A DNA stretch of 64,000 bases from Phaseolus vulgaris (Eukaryota > Streptophyta > Magnoliopsida > Fabales > Fabaceae). The notes below the pieces were generated by a model. That model ran no database searches and was not told the DNA's origin. It saw only the letters and a program-made list of their open reading frames with translations. Of this stretch, positions 32,281 to 43,569 are shown one piece after another (position 1 is the stretch's first letter; the number at the start of each line of letters is the position of its first letter). The stretch is from NCBI RefSeq assembly GCF_000499845.2, contig NC_023749.2, positions 20,234,207-20,298,206 on the forward strand, read 5' to 3'. A program made the translations under genes and the position numbers.

Positions 32281-33363
32281 CGTGGATGATATGGTAGTGG
32301 CGTCGAAGGATAGGATGCAGCACGTGGCGGACCTAGAGGAGTTGTTTGTCACCATCTCCAAGTACCGCCTCAAGCTAAACCCCGAGAAATGTGTCTTCGG
32401 GGTGGAGGCCGGTAAGTTCCTAGGTTTCATGCTTACGGAGAGGGGAATAGAGGCGAACCCCGATAAATGCGCAGCAATCATCGCCATGCGAAGCCCGACG
32501 TCAGTAAAGGAAGTACAGAGCGACGCCACCGGTCCTCTGCAAACCAGTGGCAGGCGTGCTCCTCCGCCTCTACTTCGTGGTAACAGAGCGAGCTATCAGC
32601 TCTGTGCTGGTTCAGGAGCAGGACCAGCTTCAGAAGCCCATCTATTTTGTGAGCAAGGCTTTACAAAGCGCAGAGATGAGATACCAGTCGCTGGAGAAGG
32701 CAGCTGGCCGTGATATTTTCGGCCAGGAGGCTCCGCCATTACTTCCACAGCTTTACAGTGGTAGTGATGACGAACCTCCCTATACAGAAGGTGCTGCAGA
32801 AGCCTGATGTAGCTGGAAGAATGGTGCGCTGGGCGGTAGAGTTGTCGGAGTTTGACATCCAGTATGAGCCCAGAGGATCCATCAAAGGGCAGGTGTACGC
32901 AGATTTTGTGGCAGAACTCTCGCCCGGAGGTGAACAAGAGGTGGAGGTGGGCTCACAGTGGTTGCTCTCGGTTCATGGCTCCTCCAACCAGCAAGGAAGT
33001 GGTGCGGGGATAGTCTTGGAGGGACCCAATGGTGTGCTAATTGAGCAGGCTCTGCGTTTCTCCTTTAAGGCAAGTAATAATCAGGCTGAATACGAAGCCC
33101 TGATTGCAGGGATGCTCCTGGCTAAAGAGATGGGCGCGCAGAACCTCTTGGTGAAAAGCGATTCCCAGTTGATTACTGGGCAGGTATCGGGTGAGTTCCA
33201 AGCGAAAGACCCACAGATGGCGGCGTATTTGAAATACGTCCAACTGCTGAAGGGAGCATTTAGCGCTCTTGAGCTAGTACATGTCCCAAGGGAGCAGAAT
33301 GCTAGAGCTGACCTGTTTGCCAAGCTGGCCAGCTCAGGCAACGGGGTAGACAGAGGACAATGA
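32281..33363 (+). pseudogene. pol: E RT end, RNase H and second RNase H
   Basis: YVDDMVVASKD and LNPEKCVFGVEAGKFLGF finish RT. A deletion near 32520 removes the RT-RNase H connection that H keeps (49795-49970). RNase H (LYFVVTERAISSVL, ARRLRHYFHSF) has a further frameshift near 32705. The second, archaeal-type RNase H starts near 32965 (SVHGSSNQQGSGAGI, with H where the first Asp is expected; NNQAEYEALIAGM; VKSDSQL; NARADLFAKLA). That extra domain is a mark of the Tat lineage. The frame ends at TGA 33361-33363. Confidence 0.87.
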
Positions 33364-34793
33364 TCCAAGAGACACTCAAAGCTCCGCGTAAATTCGTGGA
33401 GGATAACAGGGTGGACGTCCTCCATGTTTGTACAGCGAGAAGGAGGCCAAGGAGTCATCGTTCTCTGACTCAAGATACGTTGAAGACGCCCCGTATCAGC
33501 ACATACGCGGACACGCCCGAAGAAGGAAGGCAGACGCAAATATGTGCCTTAGCCGAAGGAGACACCTGGATGATTTCATACAGACGGTACCTAGCGGATG
33601 GGGCTCTCCCAGTGGAGCCTGAAGAGGGTAAGAAGGTTAAGAGGAATGCCGCAAGATACACTCTGGTGGACGGGGTATTGTTCAGGCACGGGTTCACCCA
33701 CCCTATCTTAACGTGCGTCAGCGGCGACGAGTGTACCGGAATAATGGCGGAGCTCCACGAAGGCATTTGTGGGAGTCACGTAGGGGGAAGGTCCTTGGCC
33801 TCTAAGGTGGTACGCGCAAGTTTCTATTGGCCAACAGTAAAGGAGGATTGCGCGCGGCACGCCCAGCGTTGCAAGCAGTGTCAAAAACACGCTGACTGGC
33901 ACAAGGCGCCGCCAGAAGCGCTGCAATCCATATACAGCCCGTGGCCTTTCCATACGTGGGGAATCGACATCCTAGGTCCATTCCCATTGGTGATAACACA
34001 GATGAAGTATTTGATTGTTGCCATAGAATACTTCACCAAGTGGATAGAGGCGAAACCCGTGGTCCAGATTACTGCGCACAAGGTGCAACACTTTGTTTGG
34101 AAGAACATTGTGTGCCGCTTTGGCGTGCCTAGGCGGCTAATATCCGACAATGGAACCCAGTTCGCCAGCCAGCAGTTGAGAAACCTGTGTGCAGAGGTAG
34201 GCATCAAGCAAGTGTTCGCATCAGTCGAACACCCCCAGACTAACGGGCAGGTAGAGTCAGCAAATACAGTTTTGCTGAGAGGGCTAAAGAGAAGGCTAGA
34301 AAAGGCCAAAGGGGCGTGGGCGGAGGAAATGCCAAGGATCGTATGGGCATACCACACCACGCCCCAATCTTCCACCATGGAGACGCCTTTCAGCTTAGTG
34401 TATGGGTCGGATGCGATGATCCCAGTCGAGATACACGAAAGCTCGCTACGCTTCCAAAATTTCGTGGCTGAGGAATCTAACGAAGAAAGGCGGGTGAACC
34501 TGGACCTACTAGACGAAGCCAGGGAGGAGGCCAAAATAAAGGCCGAAGCAGTAAAGAGAAGAGTAGAGCGACAGTATAGCTCTAAGGTGAAGCCACGACA
34601 GTTTCAGATTGGCGACCTAGTTTAGAGGAAGGCTCACCCCTATGAGCTAGAAAATAAGTTGTCTCCCAAGTGGACCGGACCCTTCAGAGTCACCGAGGCT
34701 AAGGGCAATGGTTCGTACAACCTAGAGACTTTGGAAGGGGGTCCCATTCCGCGCAGCTGGAATGCAGCCAACTTGAAGTTTTATTTTAGTTGA
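33360..34793 (+). pseudogene. pol: E integrase
   Basis: The frame is open to TAG at 34623-34625 and in the same frame to TGA at 34791-34793. It has the zinc finger (HEGICGSHVGGR...CARHAQRCKQCQ), the catalytic core with D in WGIDILGPF, D in LISDNGTQFAS and E in QTNGQVESAN, and the C-terminal beta module (KLSPKWTGPFRVTEA, LKFYFS). The catalytic triad is intact. One nonsense codon near the C-terminus and the upstream damage make it non-functional as part of pol. Confidence 0.88.
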
Positions 34794-35235
34794 CTTATGT
34801 AAGCAGCCATGTAACAATCTTGTTGAAGGGGACACTCTTTTTGCCTTTCGGGGGTTTTTTAACGAGGTCACCCAAATAAAAAGAAAAAGAAGTTCAAGAA
34901 AAACCTTGCCTTGGTTTCAGTCTTTATCCTTTTCCCGTTCGAAGTGGCGACAAGCATCGCCAAACACACGTGTCGCCAAGAAAGAAGGCGTCGCCAGGCG
35001 TATGCGTCGCCAAGGTAGAAGGCGTCGCCCAAGCGTAGGCGTCGCCAAGAAGCATAACGGAGAAAGTACGCACAGTATATGACAAGCGTGTGCAAAAATA
35101 AAGCGGCGTTACAGAAACCAAGCATGGTACCGTGGAGTCAAATTACAAGTAGTGTTCGAGATAAATGGGAGTAAGACGAATGGGGCAAACATTACATGCC
35201 CCGTGCTCATACAAAGAGTACAAATAAACCACTCT
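34794..35235. other. E spacer between pol and antisense gene 1
   Basis: This is non-coding. It has the segment GGGGACACTCTTTTT followed by an ACGAGGTCACCCAA-type stretch, also found after pol in G (43595) and H (52276), and an array of GGCGTCGCC-type units at 34945-35055. The shared post-pol segment marks the convergent ends of pol and the antisense gene. Confidence 0.65.
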
Positions 35236-36100
35236 TCAGTGGCCTCCGGAGTTGGGATGGGAGGAGGACGAAGCTCCGCTCTCGGCTCGCAGTGCCCGGG
35301 TAAGCTGTGACCTCCGCTGCTGGTTTATCTTCGAACCTGCACCAAGGGAAACGAACATGGTAAAGACACCACGAGGCAAAACATGCAAAGATTTAGAAAG
35401 CATCAAAGGCGGAAGTTTCTAAGGCAGCCACTCGTACATATATACTTCTCTAGGGTTCCGGCGTTGAACTCCAAACTGATCAAAGTGGCGGAGTCAAAAC
35501 CCCCCGCCTCAGCCAGGATCCGGCAAACCACTTGGTCGTTCGGGGTTAGTTTCTTGAAGGGTTTGGACTTTAGGGCTCTCGTCTCCCTCACCCAGTACAG
35601 TGGAAAACCATCTAGGGCGGAAGGCACGAGATCAGAGCAACAGATTTTGAAAAACCTACGCTTCCACCCAGTGAAGGAGTTTTGGAAGGGGGTCAGGAGA
35701 ACCCTGCCGGGAACGTTACTGAAGGTCACCTAGAGGTTGTTCCTTTGCCTCTTCACCTCAAAGAAGTGAAGAAAGATATCAACCGAGGGCGCACACCCCA
35801 GAAAGATATCAACCGAGGGCAGGCGCACGCCGATGCTCTTGAATACCACCTGATAGAAGTAAAAGAAGGGGACCCCATCGTTGGCTCGTTCATCTCCGCA
35901 CACTGGCTCCCCTAAAGTGCAAGGGAGCACGGCAATATCATCTTCGTGAAGGCACGGTGGTCATAGGAGCACGAATCCCCTTTGTGTTCCCTTATGGCCC
36001 TGGTAGAAAGCAAGCATGAGCACTCGTCAAGGAGCTCGCTCGAAGCCCAAGTATACAGGTCCTTGGGGTTAACCCTGGGGGGAGGAACATGAGAAGACAT
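35236..36100 (-). pseudogene. E antisense gene 1 (two exons, damaged)
   Basis: This minus-strand gene opposes pol. Exon 1 runs 36100-35438 (MSSHVPPPRVNPKDLYTW; PFFYFYQVVFKSIGVRLP; SALDGFPLYW). A predicted phase-1 intron at 35337-35437 (GTACGA...TGCAG) leads to a short exon 2 (35336-35236) ending NSGGH. Exon 1 is broken by frameshifts, lacks the FERELLTE-type segment, and has a 30-bp tandem duplication at 35771-35830. The domain resembles the plant 'putative gypsy type transposon' family (Pfam Transposase_28), known as an extra ORF in Tat elements. The coiled-coil exon of gene 2 is absent here. Confidence 0.72.
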
Positions 36101-36544
36101 GTCGGAATAGTATCTGGGGAGGAGTGGGAAGGTCGAAGGAGAATGACTTGCTGGAAATACGGGGGTAAAACGTTGGCTAGAGTGAACACCAGAAGAGCTT
36201 TTTGCGAGAAGAGAAGTGGTGCAAGTAGGCTACGAAAGCACTGAGATGACAAGGGCGAGCGTAAGATTTCGAAGATCTAAATGTTGCAATTCGAGTGCAA
36301 AGTGACACAATGGGAGCACCGTGCGATTGGGCCACGTGTCAGAGGATGGGAGGATGATCCTGGCGTCACTGGTTAACATTCGGAAACGTCGCGTTGACAG
36401 AATGCCCAAGGGTACGATGCACCGTCGAGAACGGGAGCATCTTGTAGAAGCTCAGAATGTGTCAGGATCAAGCCAAGAGAGGGAACGTCCCATCAGCCAT
36501 ACGAAAAATGCCACGTGGCTGGCAAGGGCGAGACCTTAAGCTCT

Positions 36545-37240
36545 TCGCTACCCCCAGGCGTTGACCAGAGTCAAAGTCAAAGTCAATGCCAAGGTAAAGT
36601 CAATGGCTCAACCGCAACAGGCGTCGCCAGTAGAAGGCGTAGAAGGCGCCGCCAGCATGAGACGCTGAAAGCGTCGCCAATACAAGTTATCAGCAGTGTC
36701 GCCTCCCCGATACCCACAGGTAGGAAAGACTGTGGAGGGAGACGAAACCGAAGAAGTCAAAGCTAGTCACCAACGGCGTCGCCTCCCCGATACCCACAGG
36801 TAGGAAAGACTGTGGAGGGAGACGAGATCTCCCCGATACCCACAGGCAGGAAAGACTGTGGAGGGAGACGAGATCGCCGAGAGACGAGTGAACCACCGGT
36901 AAGGTCGCTCCCCGATACCCATGGGAAGGAAAGACCATGGAGGGAATGACCCCCTGGGGGGCTTCGAGCCTTCCCGGTGCTTGGCGTTTCTAGACACCCT
37001 AAGGACGATACGACGCTGCTGTAGCAGGCCTCTCTTTAGGCGTGGGTGCCAGGCACCAAGAGTCAAGGGACAAATCGCCTTGGTGCTTAAGACACCCTAG
37101 GGACGATACGGCGCCGACAGACAGGCCTCTCCGTGGGCGTGGGCACCGAAGTGCGACCTTGTCCCAAGTGTTTAAGACCCAGAGTAGGTCCCAACTTTTG
37201 CGTTGCAGCAATGGCGGAGCTGCCATCGCCTTCACGAGGC
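36545..37240 (+). repeat. LTR-like relic with hairpin repeats inside E
   Basis: The context before it (GCGAGACCTTAA) and the segment GGCGTTGACCAGAGTCAAAG resemble the start of the E 3' LTR. It then has GGCGTCGCC-type units (36612-36675) and four repeats of a hairpin unit (36703-36741, 36783-36821, 36829-36867, 36908-36946), followed by a two-fold repeat of about 98 bp from 36993. It separates the two antisense genes. I read it as a diverged partial LTR or LTR-derived repeat. Confidence 0.6.
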
Positions 37241-37557
37241 AGAGGCCTCATAGATACGAAGGCGGAATAGGTTCTGAGGTACATGCTAGAAGTAAGGCGC
37301 CGGATGTACAGGACTGCCCAACACGATGAAAGAAACGGGCAGAAGTACAGGCAAAGCAATTGAAGTACACCAAAGGGAAGAACGAAGGTAAAAGTATCAT
37401 ACAGACAGAACTCGATACCTCAGAAGTGTAAAATTGTCATACAAAATCCCTAGTTCCGACAAAGGTGCAAATAGTTCAAAAGATTTACAAGTTTATCAAA
37501 GTTGGCAGGAACAAATATAAAGTGCAAAGGGTAAAAGTAGCGGTTGAGGGCGGCGGT
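37241..37557. other. Spacer downstream of antisense gene 2
   Basis: This is non-coding sequence at the 3' side of the minus-strand gene. I see no motif beyond weak likeness to 35060-35230, the matching place beside gene 1. Confidence 0.5.
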
Positions 37558-39668
37558 TCAGTCATCCAACTCGAGGGGCACGACCTTTCCGTCGACGACA
37601 TGATGGGTGGAATCGCAGTTTGAAACGTCGATCCCCGGATTCTCGCAGACGGCCTAGGTCAGAGCCTCTTTGAATCCCTCCTCGAAGATGCCAGCCATGT
37701 CGTCGATAAGAGCTTTCTTGGCCTTCTCCAACTCCTCGATGGTGGAGTCCCCGGAAGCCACCTGTTTCTCCAGAGCCTCCTTCTCCACTTGGAGCCGGCT
37801 GACCTCGACTTGCAATTTGTCATGGTCAACCTGGAGAAGGCCCAAAGCCTTGGCCTGGGTAGCCATCTCCCCCTCCATACGCTCCAATTTTTCAGCCTGC
37901 CCGCAGCATTGGTCCTTCAAGTCCTTCTGAAGCTCTTCGGAAGCTTCGACCATGCCCTAGAGGCCCGTTATTTGAACTTGGAGAGTGACTTCCCGAGCGT
38001 AGAAGTCGGCCTGAAACTCCATCGCCTCACCCAGCTGCTTTTCAGCCTCCTCCTTGGCCTCTTGCGCCAACTTCAGAGAGGCTTGGTAGGCCTCGTTTTG
38101 GCGTCCCAGAGCTTCCTTCTCCTCCTCCAGTGCGGCGACCCTTGTTTCCAGGGCTTGGAGGGCTTGTGTGTGCAAAGCAGCATTTCTAGCTTGGGCACGC
38201 CAGTCAAGGGCCACGGCCAAGAAGGCTCTCAAGTAGAAGGGCATTCCTTCCCTCCTGTCGGAGCCTTCTAGCATTGATCCCCCGTTGAAGCCCCTCATTA
38301 GATGCATGATTGGAGGAGGGATGGCAATAAGATCGGGGGCGGCAGAGACGGAGGCAGGAGCAGCAGAAACCTCTGCCGGTGGTGGAGGTGGAGCAAATTC
38401 GGCCCCTTCGCCTCTTTCCTCTTGGACTATAGTGCGAGGGGGAGAGGTAGCACTGGGGAGGCTGTCCCTAGAGGAATCCCCTCCTAGCAGTGATGCTGCT
38501 GGAAAGGAGGGAACCCTCGCAGTCTTCCTCCTCTTGAAGGATACCACGCCATCAGAGTCCTCATCATCAGAGAGGATCTCCAAAACCCTTTTTCCTTTGT
38601 CAAGGGGGGTTGGAGCCGGTGATGAAGCCACAGCCAGTGCGACGGCGGCGATGGGCGGAGGTGAGTTGGGTGTTTGAAGTGGTTGGGGGCTACATGGGGG
38701 TGGTGAAGATGAGCCTAGTGGGGCTTCGGTAGTGGTCGGTGTTGGTAGGGGCAAGGTTAGTGAGAGGTTGGGATCAGCAGCAGGGGCGAAGGAGGCGCCA
38801 GCCTTGGTGGCACGAGCAGCCTTCAGTGCTTTCGCCAAGACCATCCTCTTGGAAGCATCCATCACCGATCCTACATTCAGACAAACCAAATAACAGAAGT
38901 TAGGACTAATGCAGTTATACAAATCCAACAGAGCAAGCATGATGCAGTAAAACACAGATAACAAAGGGCATCAAGAGAGGAGCCGCCCTACCAAAGTAAG
39001 TGGACAGGGAGTGTGCGTTGTACTCGCACGCTATGAGCTTCAGCGTGTCGAAAACGATCCCCAGGCCAGCCAAGGCCTTGCACACCCCCCTATCAGCAGA
39101 GGACAGCTCATTCAGGGCCTTGGCCTTGAGAAGCTTGGGATGCTCTGTCCAGTATAGTGGGAAGCCGTTCAAGGCTGTGGGGTCATGTTTGGCGGAGCAC
39201 ACCCTGAAGAATTTTCCCTTCCAGCCTTTATACGAGTTCTGGAAGAGGGAAAGGAGGATCCTGCTAGCGATCCCAGAAAAGCTCACCCAGAAGCTTTTCC
39301 CTTGCATTGGGATGTAACTGGGCAGGGGCCGTATTGATCTCCGTGAGGAGTTCCCTCTCGAAGGGTGTGAACGGAAGGCGTACCCCAATGCGTTTAAATA
39401 CAGTTTGATACATGAAGAAGAAGGGGTTCCCTTTCCTGGGTCTGTCATCCACACAAACAGGTTCCCCTGGCCTGCCGGGACGAACGGAAATGTGGGCATC
39501 GTGGGTGCGGCAGAAGGCATTGAAATTGTACAAATGGGGGTCACCGCGATGGTCCTCCAAGTCCTGGAAGGTCGTCAGGGTGGTGCATTCATTTAAAAGG
39601 TTGTATGTATAGAGGGCCTTATAGTCGGTCTTGGGGGGAGAACTGGACCTTGGTTTCAGGCGCACCAT
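37558..39668 (-). pseudogene. E antisense gene 2 (two exons)
   Basis: Exon 1 is 39668-38992 (MVRLKPRSSSPPK; LYTYNLLNEC; FFFMYQTVFKRIGVRLPF; FERELLTEINTAPAQLHPN; LNGFPLYW). A deletion with frameshift after LHPN removes the SWAF...SVD segment seen in H. The predicted phase-1 intron is 38871-38991 (GTAGGG...TGTAG). Exon 2 is 38870-37558: Pro-rich, an acidic patch then KRRK (SDDEDSDGVVSFKRRKT), a coiled coil (about 38200-37700) and the end HHVVDGKVVPLELDD. Two in-frame TAG codons (37957-37959, 37654-37656) interrupt exon 2. The role is unknown; the layout suggests a nuclear, self-associating protein (inference). Confidence 0.75.
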
Positions 39669-40398
39669 GATGCGGATAAATAACTGGAGAAAGAAGAAAG
39701 GAAAAGGGTTTTAACAAGCGATGCCAAGGCAGAAAAGGGAACAAAACCCTGGAAAAATGCCAGCCACGCGAGGAAACCCAGAAAGGAGGAGAAGAGAACG
39801 GAGAAGAACGGAGGAGCGAAAGAATACAGAAATGCAGAAACATAAACAGTCCCAGGCAGTTCGTCCATACATTATAGTCATGCAGTAAAGGGAGTCGTCA
39901 AGGGGGAAAAATCATACCTTTGAATGTCGAAGTGTGGAAGGAACGGAAGCACGAAGGAAAGAGCAGAGATTGCGAGAGAAGAAATTCAGAGAAGATGAAC
40001 AGTGCGAGAAGGCAGAGAAAGTGGATGAAACAGTGGTTTCGAGCGCGGAGTTTGGGTAACTTAAACGTTACGAGGAGCGCGAGGGGCAACAAATGGTGAC
40101 CGTGCGATGATGCCACGTGTTTCAGGATTAGGCGCTCACTGGGAGCGCAAGAGACTCTTAGGGCTGACCGCGTGATGAACCACGTGGCAAGCGATTAAGC
40201 GTGGCCCTAAAAGGGGGTTGCTTTCCCCGTTTTAGAGGATGTCCAATCAGCCATTAAGGGCACCCCAATGGCTCAGAGAATGTCACGTCAATAGTTCGAG
40301 AAGCGTCATGTCAGCAAAGAATGACACGTCACCAGGGCGACACGTGGATGGCGTGGGCGAGACCTTAGTCTTTGCGCTGAAGACAAGTCTTCAGCTTA
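39669..40398. other. Upstream region of antisense gene 2
   Basis: This non-coding stretch has GCCACGTGT-type segments (near 40110 and 40338) also found upstream of gene 1 (36332). It probably holds the promoter of the minus-strand gene; I could not fix a TATA box. Its end, GCGAGACCTTAGTC, leads to the polypurine tract. Confidence 0.5.
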
Positions 40399-40413
40399 AG
40401 ACTGGGGGGCTTG
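40399..40413 (+). other. E polypurine tract
   Basis: AAGACTGGGGGGCTTG precedes the 3' LTR start TGTACCG at 40414; the purine run ACTGGGGGG is interrupted by pyrimidines. The exact LTR border is set by the 5' LTR and the duplication. Confidence 0.65.
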
Positions 40414-41606
40414 TGTACCGTCCCGTATCCGGGCGTTGACAAAGTCAAGGTCAAAGTCAACGTCGGGGGTCAAAGTCAACATGAGGCGTCGCCTAGGTGA
40501 GGAGACGCCAAGTGCAAGCGTCGCCAAGAGGAAGCGTCGCCAAGGTAGGGCGTCGCCTAGGTGAAGGCATCGCCGAGTTAAGGCGTCGCCCAACTAGGGC
40601 GTCGCCAAGGTCAAATCTCACAAAGGCAAGGTAATCACAGTGTGGCTCCCCGATACCCATGGGTAGGAAAGACCATGGAGGGAGCGACAACGTGGGAAGG
40701 CCTCAAACCCCGATAACCCGGGGATAGCAATAAAGAGAAGAGAAAGGTGGCTTCAAGGCCATAGTAATAGCGCCAGTGGAGAGCAATCTGACTCCTGAAG
40801 TGCCCTTGTCGCCCCAGAGAAGCCCTTGGGATAGATACGACTCACGAGAGGGTCACGCCCAGGGGTAGCCAGGTGTAGGGTACAAGAAGAAGATAGATAC
40901 GCTCTCAAAGTGAGTGACTAGAGGTTTGGGGGCATGAGTTGGCACCTAAAAAGTCACCCCTTGCACAGTTGCACTCCCAGGTAGGAGGACTCACACGAAG
41001 AAGTACCCCCAGATGGGGTCACGGCGCTGTGAGGCCCTCCACGTGTACAGCAGCCAAGTCAGAATAGAAACGCCATTTTGTCAGGTACAAGGTAGTTAAA
41101 GTTATTTAATACAGTTTCCGTTTCGAGCGTTTAAGGTACTATAAATGCTCCCAAGCGTTTTAAACGTCTTAAATGCGCTGAACGTTTTATAATTAAATGC
41201 GCTTTAAGGCGCTTTGAATGCGGGAGTAGCTTAAATAGCGCCTTGAATGTTGGAAAGGGGGTTCAGACTTTTGGCAGATTTTCCCAGAGTACACTCTAGT
41301 TGCTTGCTCGAGTCTTGAGGCTATGCACAAGGGACTAGGGAGAGATTATTTGCCAGAACGAGAAATAGACACGAGAGAGAGAGTTTCTTTTGACCACCTT
41401 CAGAGTGCCATTCACGGTGCTCCGATACGGAGGTGCAAAGTTTTTGGTGTTTCTTGCTGGCTGACTTGAGCGTCGGAGTGCAAACGACCGCTAGGGCGCC
41501 CCTTTTTTCCTTCTTTGCAGGAAACAACAGGTAACTAGTGGGAAGGAGTCCCTAGCTGACGGGTGAGGTTGCGCACAAAGACGTCCCAGGTCAACCGGAC
41601 GGAACA
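40414..41606 (+). repeat. E 3' LTR
   Basis: The LTR is 1,193 bp and ends GGACGGAACA before the duplication GTTAT (41607-41611). It carries the GGCGTCGCC array (40479-40607), the hairpin 40646-40684 and a TATA-like TATAAATG near 41140. It differs from the 5' LTR at more sites than the B or A1 pairs, so E is older. Confidence 0.93.
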
Positions 41607-41611
41607 GTTAT

Positions 41612-41866
41612 CTAAGCAAATCTCTAGGGTCCACATCACGTGGCCCTTTACATTGTCTTGACAATCGATGTCTGATCCTCTCCCTCTACCAGCGAGGTTC
41701 GATCTCGATCTTCAACATCAAGCTTAGGGAGTAGTACCAAAGACTAACCAAACCCCTGGTAGGTGCGTCTGAGGCCCATCTCACGTGGCTCCCTTCCATT
41801 ACCAAACATGGGTGCATAATGTCTAAGGTTAGCCTCTGAGTCGATGACCGAGGACTGGTCGGGACA
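41612..41866 (-). repeat. F 5' LTR, right part
   Basis: This resumes the LTR cut at 22046 by E. On the minus strand it starts TGTCCCGACCAG at 41866, a plausible LTR start, and abuts the G RNase H frame. It is assigned by position between the E duplication and the G coding sequence; without alignment to another F LTR this is inference. Confidence 0.62.
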
Positions 41867-43569
41867 GCCAACAACAATCAGGCAGAGTACGAAGCCCTCA
41901 TTGCAGGCATGCTGTTGGCGAAAAAGATGGGAGCGCAGAGTCTGTCGGCGAAGAGCGACACCCTACTGGTCACTGGTCAGGTAACTGGGGAATATCAGGC
42001 CAAGGACCCTCAGATGGCTTCCTACCTAGGGTATGTTAAGATTCTGAAAGGGTCATTCGCGGTGTTTGAGCTGGTGCATTTCCCAAGATAGCAAAATGGC
42101 CGAGATGACGTGCTAGCTAAGCTCGCCAGTTCAGGCAAGGGGGGCAGGCAGAGGACGGTCATACAGGAAACCCTTAAAACACCTCGAACTTTCACCGCAG
42201 ATAACAGGGTGGGGGTGCACCGGGTCAGCACGACAAGAGGAGGGGCAAGGAGTCATCGGTCATTGACCCAGGAGACCCTGCAAACTCCCAAGGTAGGTAT
42301 ATATCCAATCCTGGGGGAGGAACCAATGTAGGTTTGCCTGGTCGAAGGAGGAGATACCTGGATGACGCCCTACAAGTGCTACTTGGCTGATGGGATACTC
42401 TCGCTGGAACCCACAAAATCCAGGAAAATTAAGAAAAATTCTGCCAAGTACACTCTCATTGACGAAGAGCTGTTCAGACATGGGTTCACCCATCCAATCT
42501 TGGTATGTGTAAGCGGAGACCAATGCGTACGAATAATGGCAGAGCTCCACCAAGGGATATGTGGAAGTCACATCAGTGGATGATCTCTAAAATCAAAGGC
42601 CATTCGTGCGGGATACTATTGGCCAACCGTAAGGGAAGACTGGACGAGGTTCGCACTGTAGTGCAAGCAGTGTCAACAACATGCTGATTGGCACAAGGCA
42701 CCGCCAGAGGAGCTTAGGTCGATTTACAGCCCTTGGCCTTTCCATACATGGGGAATCAATATCCTGGGGCCCTTTCCTTTAGCGATGAGGCAAATGAAGT
42801 ACCTCGTGGTCGCCATAGAGTACTTCACGAAGGGGATAGAAGCTGAGCCAGTGGTGCATATCACGACCCACAAGATCCAGCACTTTGTGTGGAAGAATAT
42901 AGTGTGCCGCTTCGGGGTACCGAAGCGCTTGGTGTCTGACAACGACACACAGTTTGCAAGCCAACAGCTGGGTAAGCTATGCTCAGAGGTTGGAATAAAG
43001 CAGGTGTTCGCATTAGTTGAGCACCCCCAAACGAATGGGCAGGTCGAGTCTGCCAATAGAGTCCTGCTCAGAGGTCTGAAGAGAAGGTTTGAGAAGGCCA
43101 AACGAACCTAGGCAGAGGAGGTTCCTAGAATAGTTTGGGCTTACCACACCACTCCCTAGTCCATCACTGGACAGACACCCTTCAGCTTGGTGTACAGGTC
43201 GAACGCGACGATTCCAGTGGAGATCCAGGAGAGCTCGCCACGCTTCTTGAACTTCGTGGCTGAAGTGTCCAACGAAGAAAGAAAGGTGAACCTGGACCTA
43301 CTGGACGAAGTCAGGGAGGAAGCAAGAATTAAAGCTGAAGCGTTGAAGAGAAGAGTGGAGTACAAGTACAGCTCAAAGCTGAAGCCTCGCCAGTTCCAGG
43401 TCGCCGACCTGGTGATGCGGAAGGCACACCCATATCAGCTAGAGAACAAGTTGTCCCCCGAGTAGACTGGTCCTTTTAGAGTGACAGAGGCCCTTGGGAA
43501 TGGAGCATATAGGCTTGAGACGCTAGAAGGCGGCACGATTCCTCGTAGCTCAAGTTTTACTTCAGTTGA
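41867..43569 (+). pseudogene. pol: Element G: second RNase H end and integrase
   Basis: This damaged Tat-type pol begins inside the second RNase H (NNQAEYEALIAGML, AKSDTLL, VLAKLASSGKGG) and runs through integrase. It has several stops: TAG at 42089-42091, TAG after EEPM near 42330, and others. The zinc finger is degraded. In the core the first Asp is Asn (WGINILGPF), while D in LVSDNDTQ and E in GQVESANRV remain. The C-terminal module ends near LEGGTIPRS. The upstream part lies beyond the F insertion and outside the window. Confidence 0.85.

Larger units (their letters stand above)
22047..41606 (+). mobile_element. E: 19.6-kb Tat-lineage Ty3/gypsy with nested inserts
   Basis: Two LTRs of 1,193 bp each (TGTACCG...) and a perfect duplication GTTAT (22042-22046, 41607-41611) define the element. 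It holds a primer site, gag, protease, RT, RNase H, a second RNase H, integrase, two antisense genes and a polypurine tract. Removing the solo LTR (24131-25296) and B (26113-31144) leaves about 13.4 kb. Pol is damaged by frameshifts and a deletion, so the copy is dead. Placement in Tat rests on the dual RNase H and the antisense genes. Confidence 0.93.

Noticed and set aside
38285..38677. A 130-codon Gly/Ala-rich plus-strand frame
   Set aside because: It lies opposite the Pro-rich and acidic part of the antisense gene exon 2, which matches H; the plus frame has no kin.
41612..41866. A possible short stretch of single-copy host DNA between E and G
   Set aside because: Its position between the E target duplication and the G frame, and a TG-type LTR start on the minus strand, fit the rest of the F LTR better, though this stays unproven.
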